From positions 1,240,001 to 1,304,000 of the forward strand of contig NZ_JAPDHU010000002.1 of assembly GCF_031921685.1 (NCBI RefSeq): a DNA stretch of 64,000 bases, in the 5' to 3' direction. Below, in pieces: positions 17,622 to 27,337 of the stretch. A model generated the notes under the pieces. That model searched no databases and was not told the DNA's origin. It saw only the letters and a list, made by a program, of their open reading frames with translations. Position numbers and translations under genes: made by a program. Origin of the DNA: Terripilifer sp031921685 (lineage in GTDB: Bacteria > Pseudomonadota > Alphaproteobacteria > Rhizobiales > Beijerinckiaceae). Each line of letters opens with the position of its first letter. The stretch's first letter is position 1.

Positions 17622-17781
17622 GCACGGCTGGCGCAAACATTGCCTTATCGTAACTCGAAGCATCCTCAACTTTATGTAATCTAGGTGCATTCGCCCCCGG
17701 CGTGATATAAAGAGCGGCGGGGGAGTGAAACTTCAGACATGGGCGAGACGGCAAACGTCCGCCGGAGGGAGACTACGTTCT

Positions 17782-19074
17782 ATGAAAAGGCCCAGCGTCG
17801 CGACGACGCTCACCGGTGTGGCCGTCGCCGTGATCGCGTCCGCGGTCATCTGGCCGGGCGCCGCCAACACGATCTTCCCAGGGGCGGGTGATCGCGGTAA
17901 TGCCGCACGCGCCTATCTGCCGTCCATTCTTGTCGGAATTTTGCCGGCCTACGCGCCAAACGCCAATGGCGGCGCCATCGGCCAGGCCCAGGCGCAAGCG
18001 CCGGCCGCCGCACCGAACGCGCCAGCCGGCTCCCCCGGCGCCCGCCCCCCCGTTCCCGTGGTCACGGGCAAGGCCTCGCGTGGCTCCTTGCCGCTGGTGA
18101 TCAATTCGCTGGGCACCGCCCAACCGATGGCCACCGTGGCGCTGAAGACCCGCGTCGATGCCCAGGTCGACAAGATCGGCGTCGCCGAAGGCAGCCTCGT
18201 CCAGGCCGGCACGGTCATCGCGCAGCTCGACTCCCGTCAGGTCGAAGCACAGATCAAACAGGCCGAGGCCACCCTCGCCCGCGATGTCGCCGCCCTCGAA
18301 CAGGCCAATCGCGACGTCGCCCGCTACGCCGAACTTCTGTCGAAGAACGCCGGCACCAAGATCAATCTCGACAATGCCCGGACGGCAGCGGCGACCGCCA
18401 CCGCCAATATCGCCGGCGACAAGGCGCAGATCGAAAACCTGAAGGTGCAGCTCGGCTGGTACACGATTTCAGCCCCGATCACCGGACGGGTCGGCATGAT
18501 CAGCGCCAAGGCCGGCAATATCGTGCGCTCCGGCGACAACACCGCCACCGGCACGCTCGCCACCATCGTCCAGACAGCGCCGATCTACGTCGCCTTCTCG
18601 CTCGCGCAATATCTGCTGCCGGACCTGCGCGATTCCATCGGCGCGACTGGCGCCGAAGTGCAGGCGACGCCGCAGGGCTCGCAGCGCACCATCAAGGGCA
18701 AGATCGCTTTCGTCGACAATATGATCGATCCCTCGACGGGCACCGTCAGCGTGCGCGCCGTTTTTGACAATGCCGACGAAGGGCTTTGGCCCGGGCAATT
18801 GTGCAATCTGCGCATCGTTCTGCGCATCGAGCAGGATGTGGTGAGCATTCCGCGCGAAGCCACCCAATCCGGCCAGGAAGGCAATTTCGTCTACGTGGTC
18901 GAGAATGGCGTGGCCCGCCTGCGCACGGTCAAAGTGGCGCGGACACAAGACGGTCGTGACATCATTTCGGAAGGCTTGAAGGGCGACGAGACCGTCGTGG
19001 TCGAGGGCGCCTTGGCGCTGGCCAATGGCGCGCGCATCGTCATCCGCAATGAGACGAGCAAAACGGACAGTTGA
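17782..19074 (+). CDS. RND efflux periplasmic adaptor (membrane fusion protein, MdtA-like)
   Basis: The product has about 430 residues. ATG 17782 has GGAGGGAG ten bases upstream. An N-terminal membrane anchor or signal is followed by an Ala/Pro-rich linker of about residues 70-100. The lipoyl half-motifs are ATVALKTRVDAQVDKIGVAEG and LGWYTISAPITGRVGMISAK, flanking an alpha-hairpin around residues 165-225. A beta-barrel (APIYVAFSLAQYLLPDL) and a membrane-proximal domain complete the adaptor. It couples the RND pump encoded 47 bases downstream to an outer-membrane channel not present here. Substrates are unknown. Confidence 0.92.
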   Translation: MKRPSVATTLTGVAVAVIASAVIWPGAANTIFPGAGDRGNAARAYLPSILVGILPAYAPNANGGAIGQAQAQAPAAAPNAPAGSPGARPPVPVVTGKASRGSLPLVINSLGTAQPMATVALKTRVDAQVDKIGVAEGSLVQAGTVIAQLDSRQVEAQIKQAEATLARDVAALEQANRDVARYAELLSKNAGTKINLDNARTAAATATANIAGDKAQIENLKVQLGWYTISAPITGRVGMISAKAGNIVRSGDNTATGTLATIVQTAPIYVAFSLAQYLLPDLRDSIGATGAEVQATPQGSQRTIKGKIAFVDNMIDPSTGTVSVRAVFDNADEGLWPGQLCNLRIVLRIEQDVVSIPREATQSGQEGNFVYVVENGVARLRTVKVARTQDGRDIISEGLKGDETVVVEGALALANGARIVIRNETSKTDS

Positions 19075-19121
19075 TATCTGAGTAACGGGCGGCTGGACTA
19101 AAAGGGCTGGAAGGTCGGGTG

Positions 19122-22100
19122 ATGAACATCTCGGAGCTATGTATTCGCCGTCCTGTGATGACGACATTGCTGATGATGTCGTTCATCGTCTTCGGCCTGT
19201 TCGGCTATTCGAAACTGCCGGTGGCCGCGCTGCCCCGGGTCGACTTCCCGACGATCAGCGTGTCCGCCACCCTGCCCGGCGCCAATCCGGAGACCATGGC
19301 TTCGTCGATCGCCGCACCGCTCGAGCGCGCTTTCGCCACCATTCCCGGCATTACGCAGATGACCTCGCGGTCGTCGAACGGCCAGACGAACATCATCATC
19401 CAGTTCGATCTCGACCGAAACATCGACGGCGCGGCCCTCGACGTGCAGTCGCAAATCTCGGGCACCTTGCGGCGCCTGCCGCCGGAATTGCCGGCGCCGC
19501 CGAGCTTCCGCAAGGTCAATCCGGCCGACGCGCCGATTCTGTTCCTCAGCCTCAAGTCGCCGGTACTGCCGCTCTCGGCCACCAACGACTACGCCGAATT
19601 CACCTTCGCCCAGCAAATCTCGCAGATCCCGGGCGTTGCCCAGGTGCTGATTTTCGGCCAGCAGAAATTCGCCGTTCGCATCGAAGCCGATCCCGATGCC
19701 GCCGCGGCGCGCGGCCTGACCTTGAACGAAATCCGCACCGCCGTCGCCGCCGCCAATTCCTCGGCGCCGGTCGGCGGCCTGCGCGGCGAGAACAAGGATG
19801 CGGTACTGAAAGCCACCGGCCAGATCGAAAAGGCGGCTGGCTATAAAGACATTGTCGTCGCCTGGCGTAACGGCTCGCCGGTGCGCCTGTCCGAAATCGC
19901 CAATGTCTATGACTCGGTCGAGAACGATCGCACGGCCGCCTGGTTCGGCAACGACCGCTCGATCCAATTGGCGATCTTCCGTCAGTCGGATGCCAACACG
20001 GTCGCCGTCGTCGACGCGATCAAGGAAAAGCTCCCGCAGATGCAGGCGCAATTGCCGCCGTCTGTCGAAGCCCGCGTGCTCTTGGACCGTTCGGAATCGA
20101 TCCGTGAATCTGTCCACGACGTGCAGTTCACCCTGCTTCTCTCCGTCGCCCTGGTGGTTCTCGTCATCTTCCTGTTCCTGAAAACGATGACGGCGACGCT
20201 CATTCCGGCGCTCGCTTTGCCCGTGTCGCTGATCGGCACCTGCGCCTTCATGTATATGTTTGGCTATTCGATCGACAACATCTCGCTGCTGGCGATCACT
20301 CTGGCCGTCGGATTCGTGGTCGACGACGCCATCGTCATGCTCGAAAACATCATGCGTCATATCGAGGAGGGCATGCGTCCCTTCGAGGCGGCGCTGAAGG
20401 GCTCGCGCGAAATCGGCTTCACCATTCTGTCGATCACCTTCTCGCTCGTCGCCGTTTTCATTCCGGTTCTCCTCATGGGCGGTGTGGTCGGGCGCGTGTT
20501 CCGCGAATTCGCGGTGGTGATCTCCTGCTCCATTCTGGTTTCGGGCTTCGTGTCGTTGACACTGACGCCCATGCTCTGCGCTCGCATTCTCAAGCCGATC
20601 GACCATCACGCCAAGCCGAACGGTTTCACGCGCAGCGTCGACTGGTTCATCGACGGCATGAACTCGCTCTACCGCGTCACGCTCGACGCGGTGCTGCGCG
20701 CACGCCTGCTGATGCTCGGCATCACCTTCCTGACCATCGGCGTCAGCATCGCCATGTTCATGTGGATGCCGAAGGGCTTCTTCCCAACCGAGGATACGGG
20801 CTTCCTGTCCGGCTCGACGGAAGTCTCGCCGGACACCGCCTTTCCGCTGCAATCCAATCTCAACCAGAAAGTGGTCGACATCGTCCTGAAGGATCCGGCG
20901 GTCGAATATGTCGCCTCGAACGTTGGCTTCCTCGGCGCCGCCAACCAAGGCAGCGTCTTCGTCGCGCTGAAACCCAAGGCGGAGCGCGGCAACATTCAAG
21001 ACGTCATCGCCCGCCTGCGCCGCTCCACCGCCGCCGTGCCCGGCATCAACACCGTGTTCAATCCGGTGCAGAACATGAATCTGTCCGGCGGCCGCCAGTC
21101 GCGCGGGCAATATCAATTCACCCTGCAATCCGGCGACCTCAAGGCCCTCTATGCCAAGGGTCCGGAAATGCTCGACCGCATGCGCGAGCTGTCCAGCCTG
21201 CGCGACGTGACGAGCGATTTGCAGATTCGCAATCCGGAACTCAACGTCGACATCGACCGCGAAAAGGCCGCCGCCTATGGCCTGACCGCCGACCAGATCC
21301 GCACAGCGCTGTTCAACACTTATGGCGCCCGGCAGATCTCGACCATCTTCACGCAGATCGCCGACTATCAGGTCATCCTGCTCGCCAACCGCCGCTTCCA
21401 GGACGATCCGTCAGCCCTGAGCCGCATCTATATCCGCGCCCAGCCAGGCGCCGGCGGCACGGTCGTGGCGCCGGTGGCGCCGACGACAGGCGCGGGATCG
21501 ACCAGCAGCGCCGCCACGGCGGCGACACCTGCGCCGACGGCCAATATCTTCAACTTCCCGATTGTTCCGCTCGACCAGGTGGCGACGATCCGCCGCTCCG
21601 TCGGCCCGCTCACCATCAACCGTCAGTCGCTGCAACCAGCCGTGACGCTGTCGTACAATGTCGCGCCGGGCGTCGCCTTGTCGGAGGCCAACGAAGCGAT
21701 CCGTCGCATCGCCAAGGAAATCGAACTGCCGGCGACGATCTCGACCAATTTCTCGGGCGCCGCCGCGCTGTTCGAAGAAGCGCAGAAGGGTCAGGTGCCG
21801 CTGATCATCGCCGCCATTCTGACGATCTACATCCTGCTCGGCGTGCTCTACGAGAGCTACATTCACCCGATCACCATTCTGTCGGGCCTGCCCTCGGCCG
21901 GCATCGGCGCCCTGCTGGCACTGCATCTGTTCGGCATGGACCTCTCGGTCATCGCCATCATCGGCGTGCTGTTGCTTGTCGGCATCGTCAAGAAGAACGC
22001 CATCATGATGGTCGACTTCGCACTCGAACGACGGCGCGATGGCATCGACGCCCTGCCCGCGATCCGCGAAGCCGCGCTGATCCGTTTCCGCCCGATCATG

Positions 22101-22355
22101 ATGACGACGCTGGCCGCGATCTTTGGCGCCATCCCGATCGCCATTGGCGCCGGCGCCGGCGCCGAACTGCGTCAGCCGCTCGGCATCGCCATCGTCGGCG
22201 GCCTGTGCGTGTCACAATTGCTGACGCTCTACATCACGCCGGTGATCTACTACTACCTCGACAAGGTCGACAGCTACATTTCCGGCGGCGCCTCGCAACA
22301 GGTCGAGGCCGAACCAGCTCTCGAGCCGGTTCCGGTGCGCCACGCCGCCGAATAA
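19122..22355 (+). CDS. RND multidrug-type efflux permease (AcrB/MdtBC family)
   Basis: The 1077-residue protein is full length for the HAE1 family (GTG 19119 directly before ATG 19122 is an alternative start). It has twelve membrane segments and two large periplasmic loops. Proton-relay acids are seen in VGFVVDDAIVMLENIMRHIE near residue 400, and the second-half counterpart is LVGIVKKNAIMMVDFAL near 955. The periplasmic docking region carries an unusual Gly/Ala/Thr/Pro-rich low-complexity insert at about residues 777-808. With the adaptor upstream it forms a tripartite drug or toxic-compound exporter. No regulator gene is adjacent. Confidence 0.93.
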   Translation: MNISELCIRRPVMTTLLMMSFIVFGLFGYSKLPVAALPRVDFPTISVSATLPGANPETMASSIAAPLERAFATIPGITQMTSRSSNGQTNIIIQFDLDRNIDGAALDVQSQISGTLRRLPPELPAPPSFRKVNPADAPILFLSLKSPVLPLSATNDYAEFTFAQQISQIPGVAQVLIFGQQKFAVRIEADPDAAAARGLTLNEIRTAVAAANSSAPVGGLRGENKDAVLKATGQIEKAAGYKDIVVAWRNGSPVRLSEIANVYDSVENDRTAAWFGNDRSIQLAIFRQSDANTVAVVDAIKEKLPQMQAQLPPSVEARVLLDRSESIRESVHDVQFTLLLSVALVVLVIFLFLKTMTATLIPALALPVSLIGTCAFMYMFGYSIDNISLLAITLAVGFVVDDAIVMLENIMRHIEEGMRPFEAALKGSREIGFTILSITFSLVAVFIPVLLMGGVVGRVFREFAVVISCSILVSGFVSLTLTPMLCARILKPIDHHAKPNGFTRSVDWFIDGMNSLYRVTLDAVLRARLLMLGITFLTIGVSIAMFMWMPKGFFPTEDTGFLSGSTEVSPDTAFPLQSNLNQKVVDIVLKDPAVEYVASNVGFLGAANQGSVFVALKPKAERGNIQDVIARLRRSTAAVPGINTVFNPVQNMNLSGGRQSRGQYQFTLQSGDLKALYAKGPEMLDRMRELSSLRDVTSDLQIRNPELNVDIDREKAAAYGLTADQIRTALFNTYGARQISTIFTQIADYQVILLANRRFQDDPSALSRIYIRAQPGAGGTVVAPVAPTTGAGSTSSAATAATPAPTANIFNFPIVPLDQVATIRRSVGPLTINRQSLQPAVTLSYNVAPGVALSEANEAIRRIAKEIELPATISTNFSGAAALFEEAQKGQVPLIIAAILTIYILLGVLYESYIHPITILSGLPSAGIGALLALHLFGMDLSVIAIIGVLLLVGIVKKNAIMMVDFALERRRDGIDALPAIREAALIRFRPIMMTTLAAIFGAIPIAIGAGAGAELRQPLGIAIVGGLCVSQLLTLYITPVIYYYLDKVDSYISGGASQQVEAEPALEPVPVRHAAE

Positions 22356-22381
22356 ACGCCACTGCCAAGTGAGAGATTGAG

Positions 22382-22410
22382 GGGCCTGCGCCAACCGCGC
22401 GGGCCCTTTT
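22382..22410 (+). terminator. intrinsic terminator of the RND operon
   Basis: A 10-bp stem (22382-22391 with 22397-22406, one G-T pair) closes a 5-base loop and is followed by TTTT and a further T-rich stretch. It starts 26 bases after the pump stop codon, so it ends the adaptor-pump transcript. Confidence 0.85.
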
Positions 22411-22437
22411 CATTTTTCACCGTCTTCGAGGGTTCCC

Positions 22438-22734
22438 ATGCCCGCCTATCTGATTTCCGACGTGACCGCCAAGGATGCCGCCGCTTTCGAAACCTATCGG
22501 ACGCGCGCCACTGCTTCGATTGCCCGCTATGGCGGACGCTATCTGGTGCGCGGCGGGCCGATTGAAGCTTTGGAAGGTCAGTGGACGCCGCGCATGATCG
22601 TCGTCGTCGAATTTCCCACTCTCGACCAGGCCAGGCTCTGGTATCGCTCGCCCGAATATGCCCAGGCGCTGGCGGTTCGCGACGAGGCTTTGAGCCGTCA
22701 TCTCATTCTCGTCGACGGGATCAGCGAAAGCTGA
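22438..22734 (+). CDS. DUF1330 family protein (dimeric alpha-beta barrel)
   Basis: The 98-residue protein matches DUF1330 along its whole length: MPAYLISDVTAKDAAAFETY at the start, YGGRYLVRGGPIEALEG in the middle, and VEFPTLDQARLWYRSPEYAQ toward the end. The fold is a ferredoxin-like dimeric alpha-beta barrel; the biochemical role is unknown. It is a single gene, following the terminator of the efflux operon. Confidence 0.9.
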   Translation: MPAYLISDVTAKDAAAFETYRTRATASIARYGGRYLVRGGPIEALEGQWTPRMIVVVEFPTLDQARLWYRSPEYAQALAVRDEALSRHLILVDGISES

Positions 22735-22842
22735 GCGGCGGAGGCCGATGGACGCTTGCCACATTGTTCATCTTTGAGTAACCATGAAACATAGAGGCCA
22801 CTGATTATTTGAGAGTTTCCCCGCGTCCCGATGGAGTGGCTG

Positions 22843-23724
22843 ATGTCGCGCGTTGCAAATTCCTCCGCCAGCGATCAGCCGGCGCCTCGCAGCATTCCCC
22901 GACGCAACATCCCCCGTCGTACTTGGATCGCCTTCGGCGCCGCTGCCTGCCTCGTCACCGTCACCGCCGTTCTCTTCGGACCATCGCTGCGCACTTTCGC
23001 GCAAAGCGATGAGAGCACGGCCGCCTATTGGCGGGCGGAACGTGCCCGTCATGCGCCGGCGCGCGTTCAACCCGTTTATGTCACCGCCTACGCCCCGGCG
23101 CAGCCTTCCGTGCTCTCCCGCCTGCCGCGCAATTTGCGCGCCGGCCTGCCCGGTCCTTTGGACAATCTCTCCGGCTTGGCGCCCGAAACGCGGCTGCAAC
23201 CGCAACGGCTGCAGCCGCAGCGTCAGCCGACGGTAGCGCGCCAGACCGCACCGACGATCGTTCCTGTCGTCCACTCGAAAACCGTGGCTATGTGCGTGCG
23301 CCTCTGTGACGGCTTTCATTTCCCGGCGAGCAATCAAGCTCTCGGACCGGCGCAACTCGAAGCCGATTGCAACAGCCTGTGCCCCAACGCGCCGACGCGC
23401 GTCTACTACAGCCGCTCGGAGAAGATCGACGATGCCGTGGCGGCCCGCACCGGCCGCACTTATCGCACCTTGCCCGTGGCCAGCCGCTATGCCTCCACCC
23501 GCGACAACACCTGCACCTGCCGAAGCGACGGCCTGCCCGGTTTGCAGACGGCCGACATCTACCGCGACCGCACCCTGCGGCGCGGCGATCCGGTGATGAC
23601 CGAAGCCGGCTTCCGCATCTTCAAGGGTTCGGAGCGTTGGCCCTATCGCTCGCGCGATTTCGCCGGCCTGCACGAGGCGGGGCGCCTGCCCGTCACCTCG
23701 CGGGCCGTGGACCCGTCCGGATGA
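22843..23724 (+). CDS. DUF2865 domain-containing envelope protein
   Basis: The product has about 293 residues. ATG 22843 is chosen over ATG 22831 because the GGAG at 22834 lies six bases before it. An N-terminal membrane segment (WIAFGAAACLVTVTAVLFG) anchors a Pro/Arg/Gln-rich region with a QPQRLQPQRQP repeat near residue 125. The conserved DUF2865 core follows: CVRLCDGFHFP near residue 150, CNSLCPNAPTRVYYSRS near 180 and TCTCRS near 225. The paired cysteines suggest a disulfide-bonded periplasmic domain. The family is largely confined to Hyphomicrobiales and has no established function. Confidence 0.85.
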   Translation: MSRVANSSASDQPAPRSIPRRNIPRRTWIAFGAAACLVTVTAVLFGPSLRTFAQSDESTAAYWRAERARHAPARVQPVYVTAYAPAQPSVLSRLPRNLRAGLPGPLDNLSGLAPETRLQPQRLQPQRQPTVARQTAPTIVPVVHSKTVAMCVRLCDGFHFPASNQALGPAQLEADCNSLCPNAPTRVYYSRSEKIDDAVAARTGRTYRTLPVASRYASTRDNTCTCRSDGLPGLQTADIYRDRTLRRGDPVMTEAGFRIFKGSERWPYRSRDFAGLHEAGRLPVTSRAVDPSG

Positions 23725-23953
23725 TCGGCCCCCAGGCCTTCTACACCCGCTGATCCCGCCGTCAGCCTTACCTTGGCTATTCTTCCGGCCCTATATTTGC
23801 TTGGGGATGGCTTGGAAAATCCCCTTCGCCGCCATGGATTTGCTCAACTTTTCTTTTCTAAGCTGATCAGGTCATGATGGCGGCTGCCAATGGCATGTAC
23901 CATTTGCTTGCACCCTCACTCGAACCATTCCTTTGCCCAACCAACCGTCCGCG

Positions 23954-25786
23954 ATGAACCGAAGCCTGAAATGGGGACTTGGCCTGCTGCTGCTGCTTGG
24001 CGCGGCCGGGGCGTTTTTTCCCATCAGCGCCTTTGAGGCGGCGCTGCGCCGGCAAATCGCCGAACAGGTGCGCCAGGTGAGCGGGCTCGACACCGACATC
24101 AAAGGCCGGCTGTCCTTCTCCCTCCTGCCGCGCCCGCAGATCAGGGCCGAGAATGTCGCCATCGGCACGCAACCGTCCATGGCGCTGCATACGCCTTTCG
24201 TGCGCGGCAATATCCGCCTGTTGCCGCTGCTCGGCGGACGCATCGAACTCGAACGGCTGACCTTGATCGGACCGCAGCTCTCGCTGCATACGGCGACCAG
24301 CAGTCTGACACGCCCCTCCGCGCAATTGCTCGGCGAACTGTCGAAACTTGGCCCCCTCACCATCGCCGGCGGCTCGCTCGACCTGCAAATCGATGGCCGT
24401 CCGCCGGTTCAGATTTCCCAGGTCGACGGCATTCTCGATCCGCGCGGCCTGCCCGGCCCTCTCTCTTTCGCCGGCCGCTTCTTCTGGAACGATGTGAACG
24501 GCGAGGCCGAAGTCCTGCTCGCCCGCCTCTCCGATCTCTTCGATAAAGGCGCGACGCCCTTCACCGCCAAACTGCGTTCGCCCATCGCCGACGCGGCTTT
24601 CGACGGCATCCTGCAAGGTGGTTCGCGCTGGCAGTTCGACGGCCATTTCGCCGGCACCGCCGCGAAGCCGCGCACCTTGATGCAGGTATTGAGTTTCGCG
24701 CCCGCTTTGCCGGGTCCTTTGGCGACGGTCTCCGCCAACGGCACCTTGCGCATCACGCAGCAGGCGCTCGCTCTGTCGGATGCCAGCATCACGCTTGATG
24801 CCAATGTCTTCCGCGGTTCCGTCGGCGTGCGTCTTGAAGGCGAGCGTCCGCTGATTTCAGCGACACTCGCCACGCCGTCGCTGATGCTGCCCAGCACCGA
24901 GCTCATACCGACGCTACGCAATGAACGGCAGTGGAGCCGCGAGCCGCTGTCTCTGGCCGCGCTCGGCCGCACCGACATGGATCTGCGCCTCTCGGCGCAA
25001 CGCGCCATCCTCGGCAAATTGACGATGACCGCCACCGGTCTCTCCGTCCTCGCCAACGACGGCAAATTGGAAGTGCTGCTGGCCGGCGCCCAGGCCTATG
25101 GCGGACGCATGAAAGGGCAGATGACGGTAACGCCGATCGGCGACGACGGCGACTTCAAGGGCACTTTGGCGCTCACCAATGTCGATGCCGGCGCCATGTT
25201 GAAAGATGTCGTCCGCCATCCGCGCCTGACCGGCATCGTCACCGGCGAGATCAATCTGCAGAGCCGGGGCGATAGTGTTGGCGAACATATGGGAAGCCTG
25301 TCGGGCCAATTGCGGCTCTCGGCCAGAAACGGCGAACTCGCCGGCCTCGATGCGGAACAGGCCTTGCGCCGGTCGGAAAAGCGGCCCCTGTCGGTGCCAG
25401 GCGAAGTGCGCGCCGGCAGCACCGGCTTCACCGCGGCCGAATTCAGCGGCACCATCAACAAAGGCACCCTGTCGCTGGAACGCGGCCAGATCACAGGCCC
25501 CGGGGCATCGATCAATGTCTCCGGCGCCATCAACGGACCTGACCAGACGCTGCGCCTCGATGTCGGCGTCTCGCCGCCGCGCCGGCCGGAAGCCATGCCG
25601 GCCAATCCGACCGCGCCGATGCAGTTGAACTTCAACGTCCAGGGTCCCTGGGAAGCGCCCGCCTTCTCCATCGACACCGACAGTCTGATCCGCAGATCGG
25701 AAGCCGCCGCCGGCCTGTTGCGCGCGGTGATCCGCCCGCCGGATCTGCCTGAGCCGCTGCCGCCGGCTTTCACTTCAAATCGCTAG
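23954..25786 (+). CDS. AsmA family protein
   Basis: The product has about 610 residues. ATG 23954 (MNRSLKWGLGLLLLLGAAGA) gives a proper membrane anchor at the N terminus; an upstream TTG frame is less likely. The rest is beta-rich, with the AsmA pattern: LSFSLLPRPQIRAENVAIG near residue 60, and a C-terminal AsmA_2-like region with LTGIVTGEINLQSRGDSVGE and NKGTLSLERGQITGPG. Such proteins bridge the envelope as long beta-grooves and are linked to phospholipid or outer-membrane homeostasis. It is preceded by a 230-base region without a gene. Confidence 0.87.
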   Translation: MNRSLKWGLGLLLLLGAAGAFFPISAFEAALRRQIAEQVRQVSGLDTDIKGRLSFSLLPRPQIRAENVAIGTQPSMALHTPFVRGNIRLLPLLGGRIELERLTLIGPQLSLHTATSSLTRPSAQLLGELSKLGPLTIAGGSLDLQIDGRPPVQISQVDGILDPRGLPGPLSFAGRFFWNDVNGEAEVLLARLSDLFDKGATPFTAKLRSPIADAAFDGILQGGSRWQFDGHFAGTAAKPRTLMQVLSFAPALPGPLATVSANGTLRITQQALALSDASITLDANVFRGSVGVRLEGERPLISATLATPSLMLPSTELIPTLRNERQWSREPLSLAALGRTDMDLRLSAQRAILGKLTMTATGLSVLANDGKLEVLLAGAQAYGGRMKGQMTVTPIGDDGDFKGTLALTNVDAGAMLKDVVRHPRLTGIVTGEINLQSRGDSVGEHMGSLSGQLRLSARNGELAGLDAEQALRRSEKRPLSVPGEVRAGSTGFTAAEFSGTINKGTLSLERGQITGPGASINVSGAINGPDQTLRLDVGVSPPRRPEAMPANPTAPMQLNFNVQGPWEAPAFSIDTDSLIRRSEAAAGLLRAVIRPPDLPEPLPPAFTSNR

Positions 25787-25870
25787 AGCACTTAGCCATT
25801 TGCCAAGTCATTCGGGACGGCGAATGATGCGCACGACTCGTGTGCAGACCATTCTTCAGAAGGCTGATCA

Positions 25871-26329
25871 ATGAGTGAGCTTGCCATGCCCGACGTCGAA
25901 GGCATCGTGAAAACGATTCAATCGGCGTTGACGCCGGTTTTCCTGCTGGCCGGCACCGCTGGATTCTTGAACGTGTTCGCATCGCGGCTGGCGCGGGTCT
26001 CGGATCGTATCAACGCGATCGTCGACGAGATGGACGGCGATGGCGTGACGCGAGACGTCCGCAATGCGCAACTGAGGGTTCTCAGGCGCAGAACCATTGC
26101 GCTGGAAATCGCCGTCATCTTCGGCGCCCTGACCGGCGTCTTCGTCTGCGCCGCCATTCTCGGCCTGTTCGTCGGCCAGATCGAACGGGCGATCAAGGAA
26201 GACTGGCTCTATTGGAATTTCGGCATGGGCCTGCTGTGTCTCTCCGTGTCGCTCTGGGCCTTCATCGTGGAGATGCTGCTGGCGACCGGCAGCATGATCC
26301 GCCAGATCGCGAGAGCGCGCAGAGATTAA
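25871..26329 (+). CDS. DUF2721 family membrane protein
   Basis: The 152-residue protein has three membrane segments: SALTPVFLLAGTAGFLNVF, then AVIFGALTGVFVCAAILGLF, and a C-terminal LCLSVSLWAFIVEMLLATG. After the first segment comes the family signature SRLARVSDRINAIVDEM, and a later RNAQLRVLRRRTIALEIAV. These fit DUF2721, a small inner-membrane family of unknown role. It stands 84 bases after the AsmA gene and is convergent with the metal-binding-protein operon. Confidence 0.85.
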   Translation: MSELAMPDVEGIVKTIQSALTPVFLLAGTAGFLNVFASRLARVSDRINAIVDEMDGDGVTRDVRNAQLRVLRRRTIALEIAVIFGALTGVFVCAAILGLFVGQIERAIKEDWLYWNFGMGLLCLSVSLWAFIVEMLLATGSMIRQIARARRD

Positions 26330-26341
26330 GGCACACAGGGA

Positions 26342-27337
26342 TTAATCGCGCAGGCTTTCAAACTTCGCGCTGTCGCCGAACATCACCGTCGCCAGACGCG
26401 CGGCCGCCGTATTGAAAGCCTCGGCGCGATCGGGATGGATCAGCGCCGCGACAGCCAGCGCGCCGAGAATGCGGTTCAGCGACGGCGGCTTCTCGATAAT
26501 GCCATAGGGCGCACCGCGATCGACGAAGAAACGCGTGCCGGCCGGCAAGCTCGTCCGCAAGGCACTGCCCGGCTGCACCGCCGCGGCATCCGCGACGATG
26601 ACCATGCGTGGCGTCAATTGCACCACATCCGCCACCGTCAGACCGATGAAAGCGCCCCGCGCCGACGGCACCACGTTGCGGCCGCCGGCCAGCTCGATCG
26701 CCTCACCGACGCTGGAACCGGCGCGCACGCCCTGCAAGCCATCGCCGCCGCGGGCATAGTAGAATGGCAGGCGCTGGTCCGCCGCAGCCGTGCCCGCGCC
26801 ATCGATCAGCGCAAGCGCGCTTTGAACGGCGCCCGCCAATTCCTGCCCGCGGTCCGGTCGTCCGATCGCCTCGCCCAGTCGGCGCAGCACCAGTGGCGCT
26901 TCTCGCAACTTGCCGTCGATCAAGACATAAGGCACGCCGAGCGACGCCTGAATGCGGTCCGCCAGAGCCACGTAATTCGGATTGATGTCGCCATAGTCGA
27001 CGACGAGATCGGCCTTGAGCTGCCGCAGCTTTTCGAGATCTTCGGAACTGAGATTGTGCGACGTCAGGCGCGGCACGCCAGGCAGGGCCTGAAACCGCTG
27101 TGAGAGGGCCTGTTTGACATCATCATTCCACGGCTCGACCAAGCCGACCAGCAGATCGGGCGCCAGCGCATAAAGCAGCACGTCGGCCGGCGGCCCGGCC
27201 GGCAGCAGACGGCCAACCTTATCGGGCAGGTTGACCTTGCGTCCGGCGGAATCGGTGAACTCCGCCGCATGAACTGTCGCGGCGGCGACAAGCGCCGCCA
27301 CGATCGTCAGTGTTAGAGCGCGAAGACGCATCAGCAT
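26342..27337 (-). CDS. periplasmic metal/siderophore-type substrate-binding protein (FecB/BtuF-like)
   Basis: The product has up to 331 residues, and an N-terminal signal ends around VHAAEF. It has the class III binding-protein pattern: FTDSAGRKVNLPDKVGRLLP, LAPDLLVGLVEPWNDD, LEKLRQLKADLVVDYGDIN and LTVADVVQLTPRMVIVAD, with a single long linker helix implied. Relatives bind ferric siderophores, haem, cobalamin or oxyanions. Its ATG overlaps the stop of mop, so it belongs to the modA-mop operon controlled by the Mo-box, which hints at a molybdenum- or tungsten-linked ligand. No FecCD-type permease or ATPase gene is nearby. Confidence 0.85.
   Translation of the reverse strand: MLMRLRALTLTIVAALVAAATVHAAEFTDSAGRKVNLPDKVGRLLPAGPPADVLLYALAPDLLVGLVEPWNDDVKQALSQRFQALPGVPRLTSHNLSSEDLEKLRQLKADLVVDYGDINPNYVALADRIQASLGVPYVLIDGKLREAPLVLRRLGEAIGRPDRGQELAGAVQSALALIDGAGTAAADQRLPFYYARGGDGLQGVRAGSSVGEAIELAGGRNVVPSARGAFIGLTVADVVQLTPRMVIVADAAAVQPGSALRTSLPAGTRFFVDRGAPYGIIEKPPSLNRILGALAVAALIHPDRAEAFNTAAARLATVMFGDSAKFESLRD

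Noticed and set aside
19137..21128. 663-codon frame antisense to the RND pump
   Set aside because: It has no recognisable domain and the codon pattern follows the pump gene on the other strand. It is a shadow frame.
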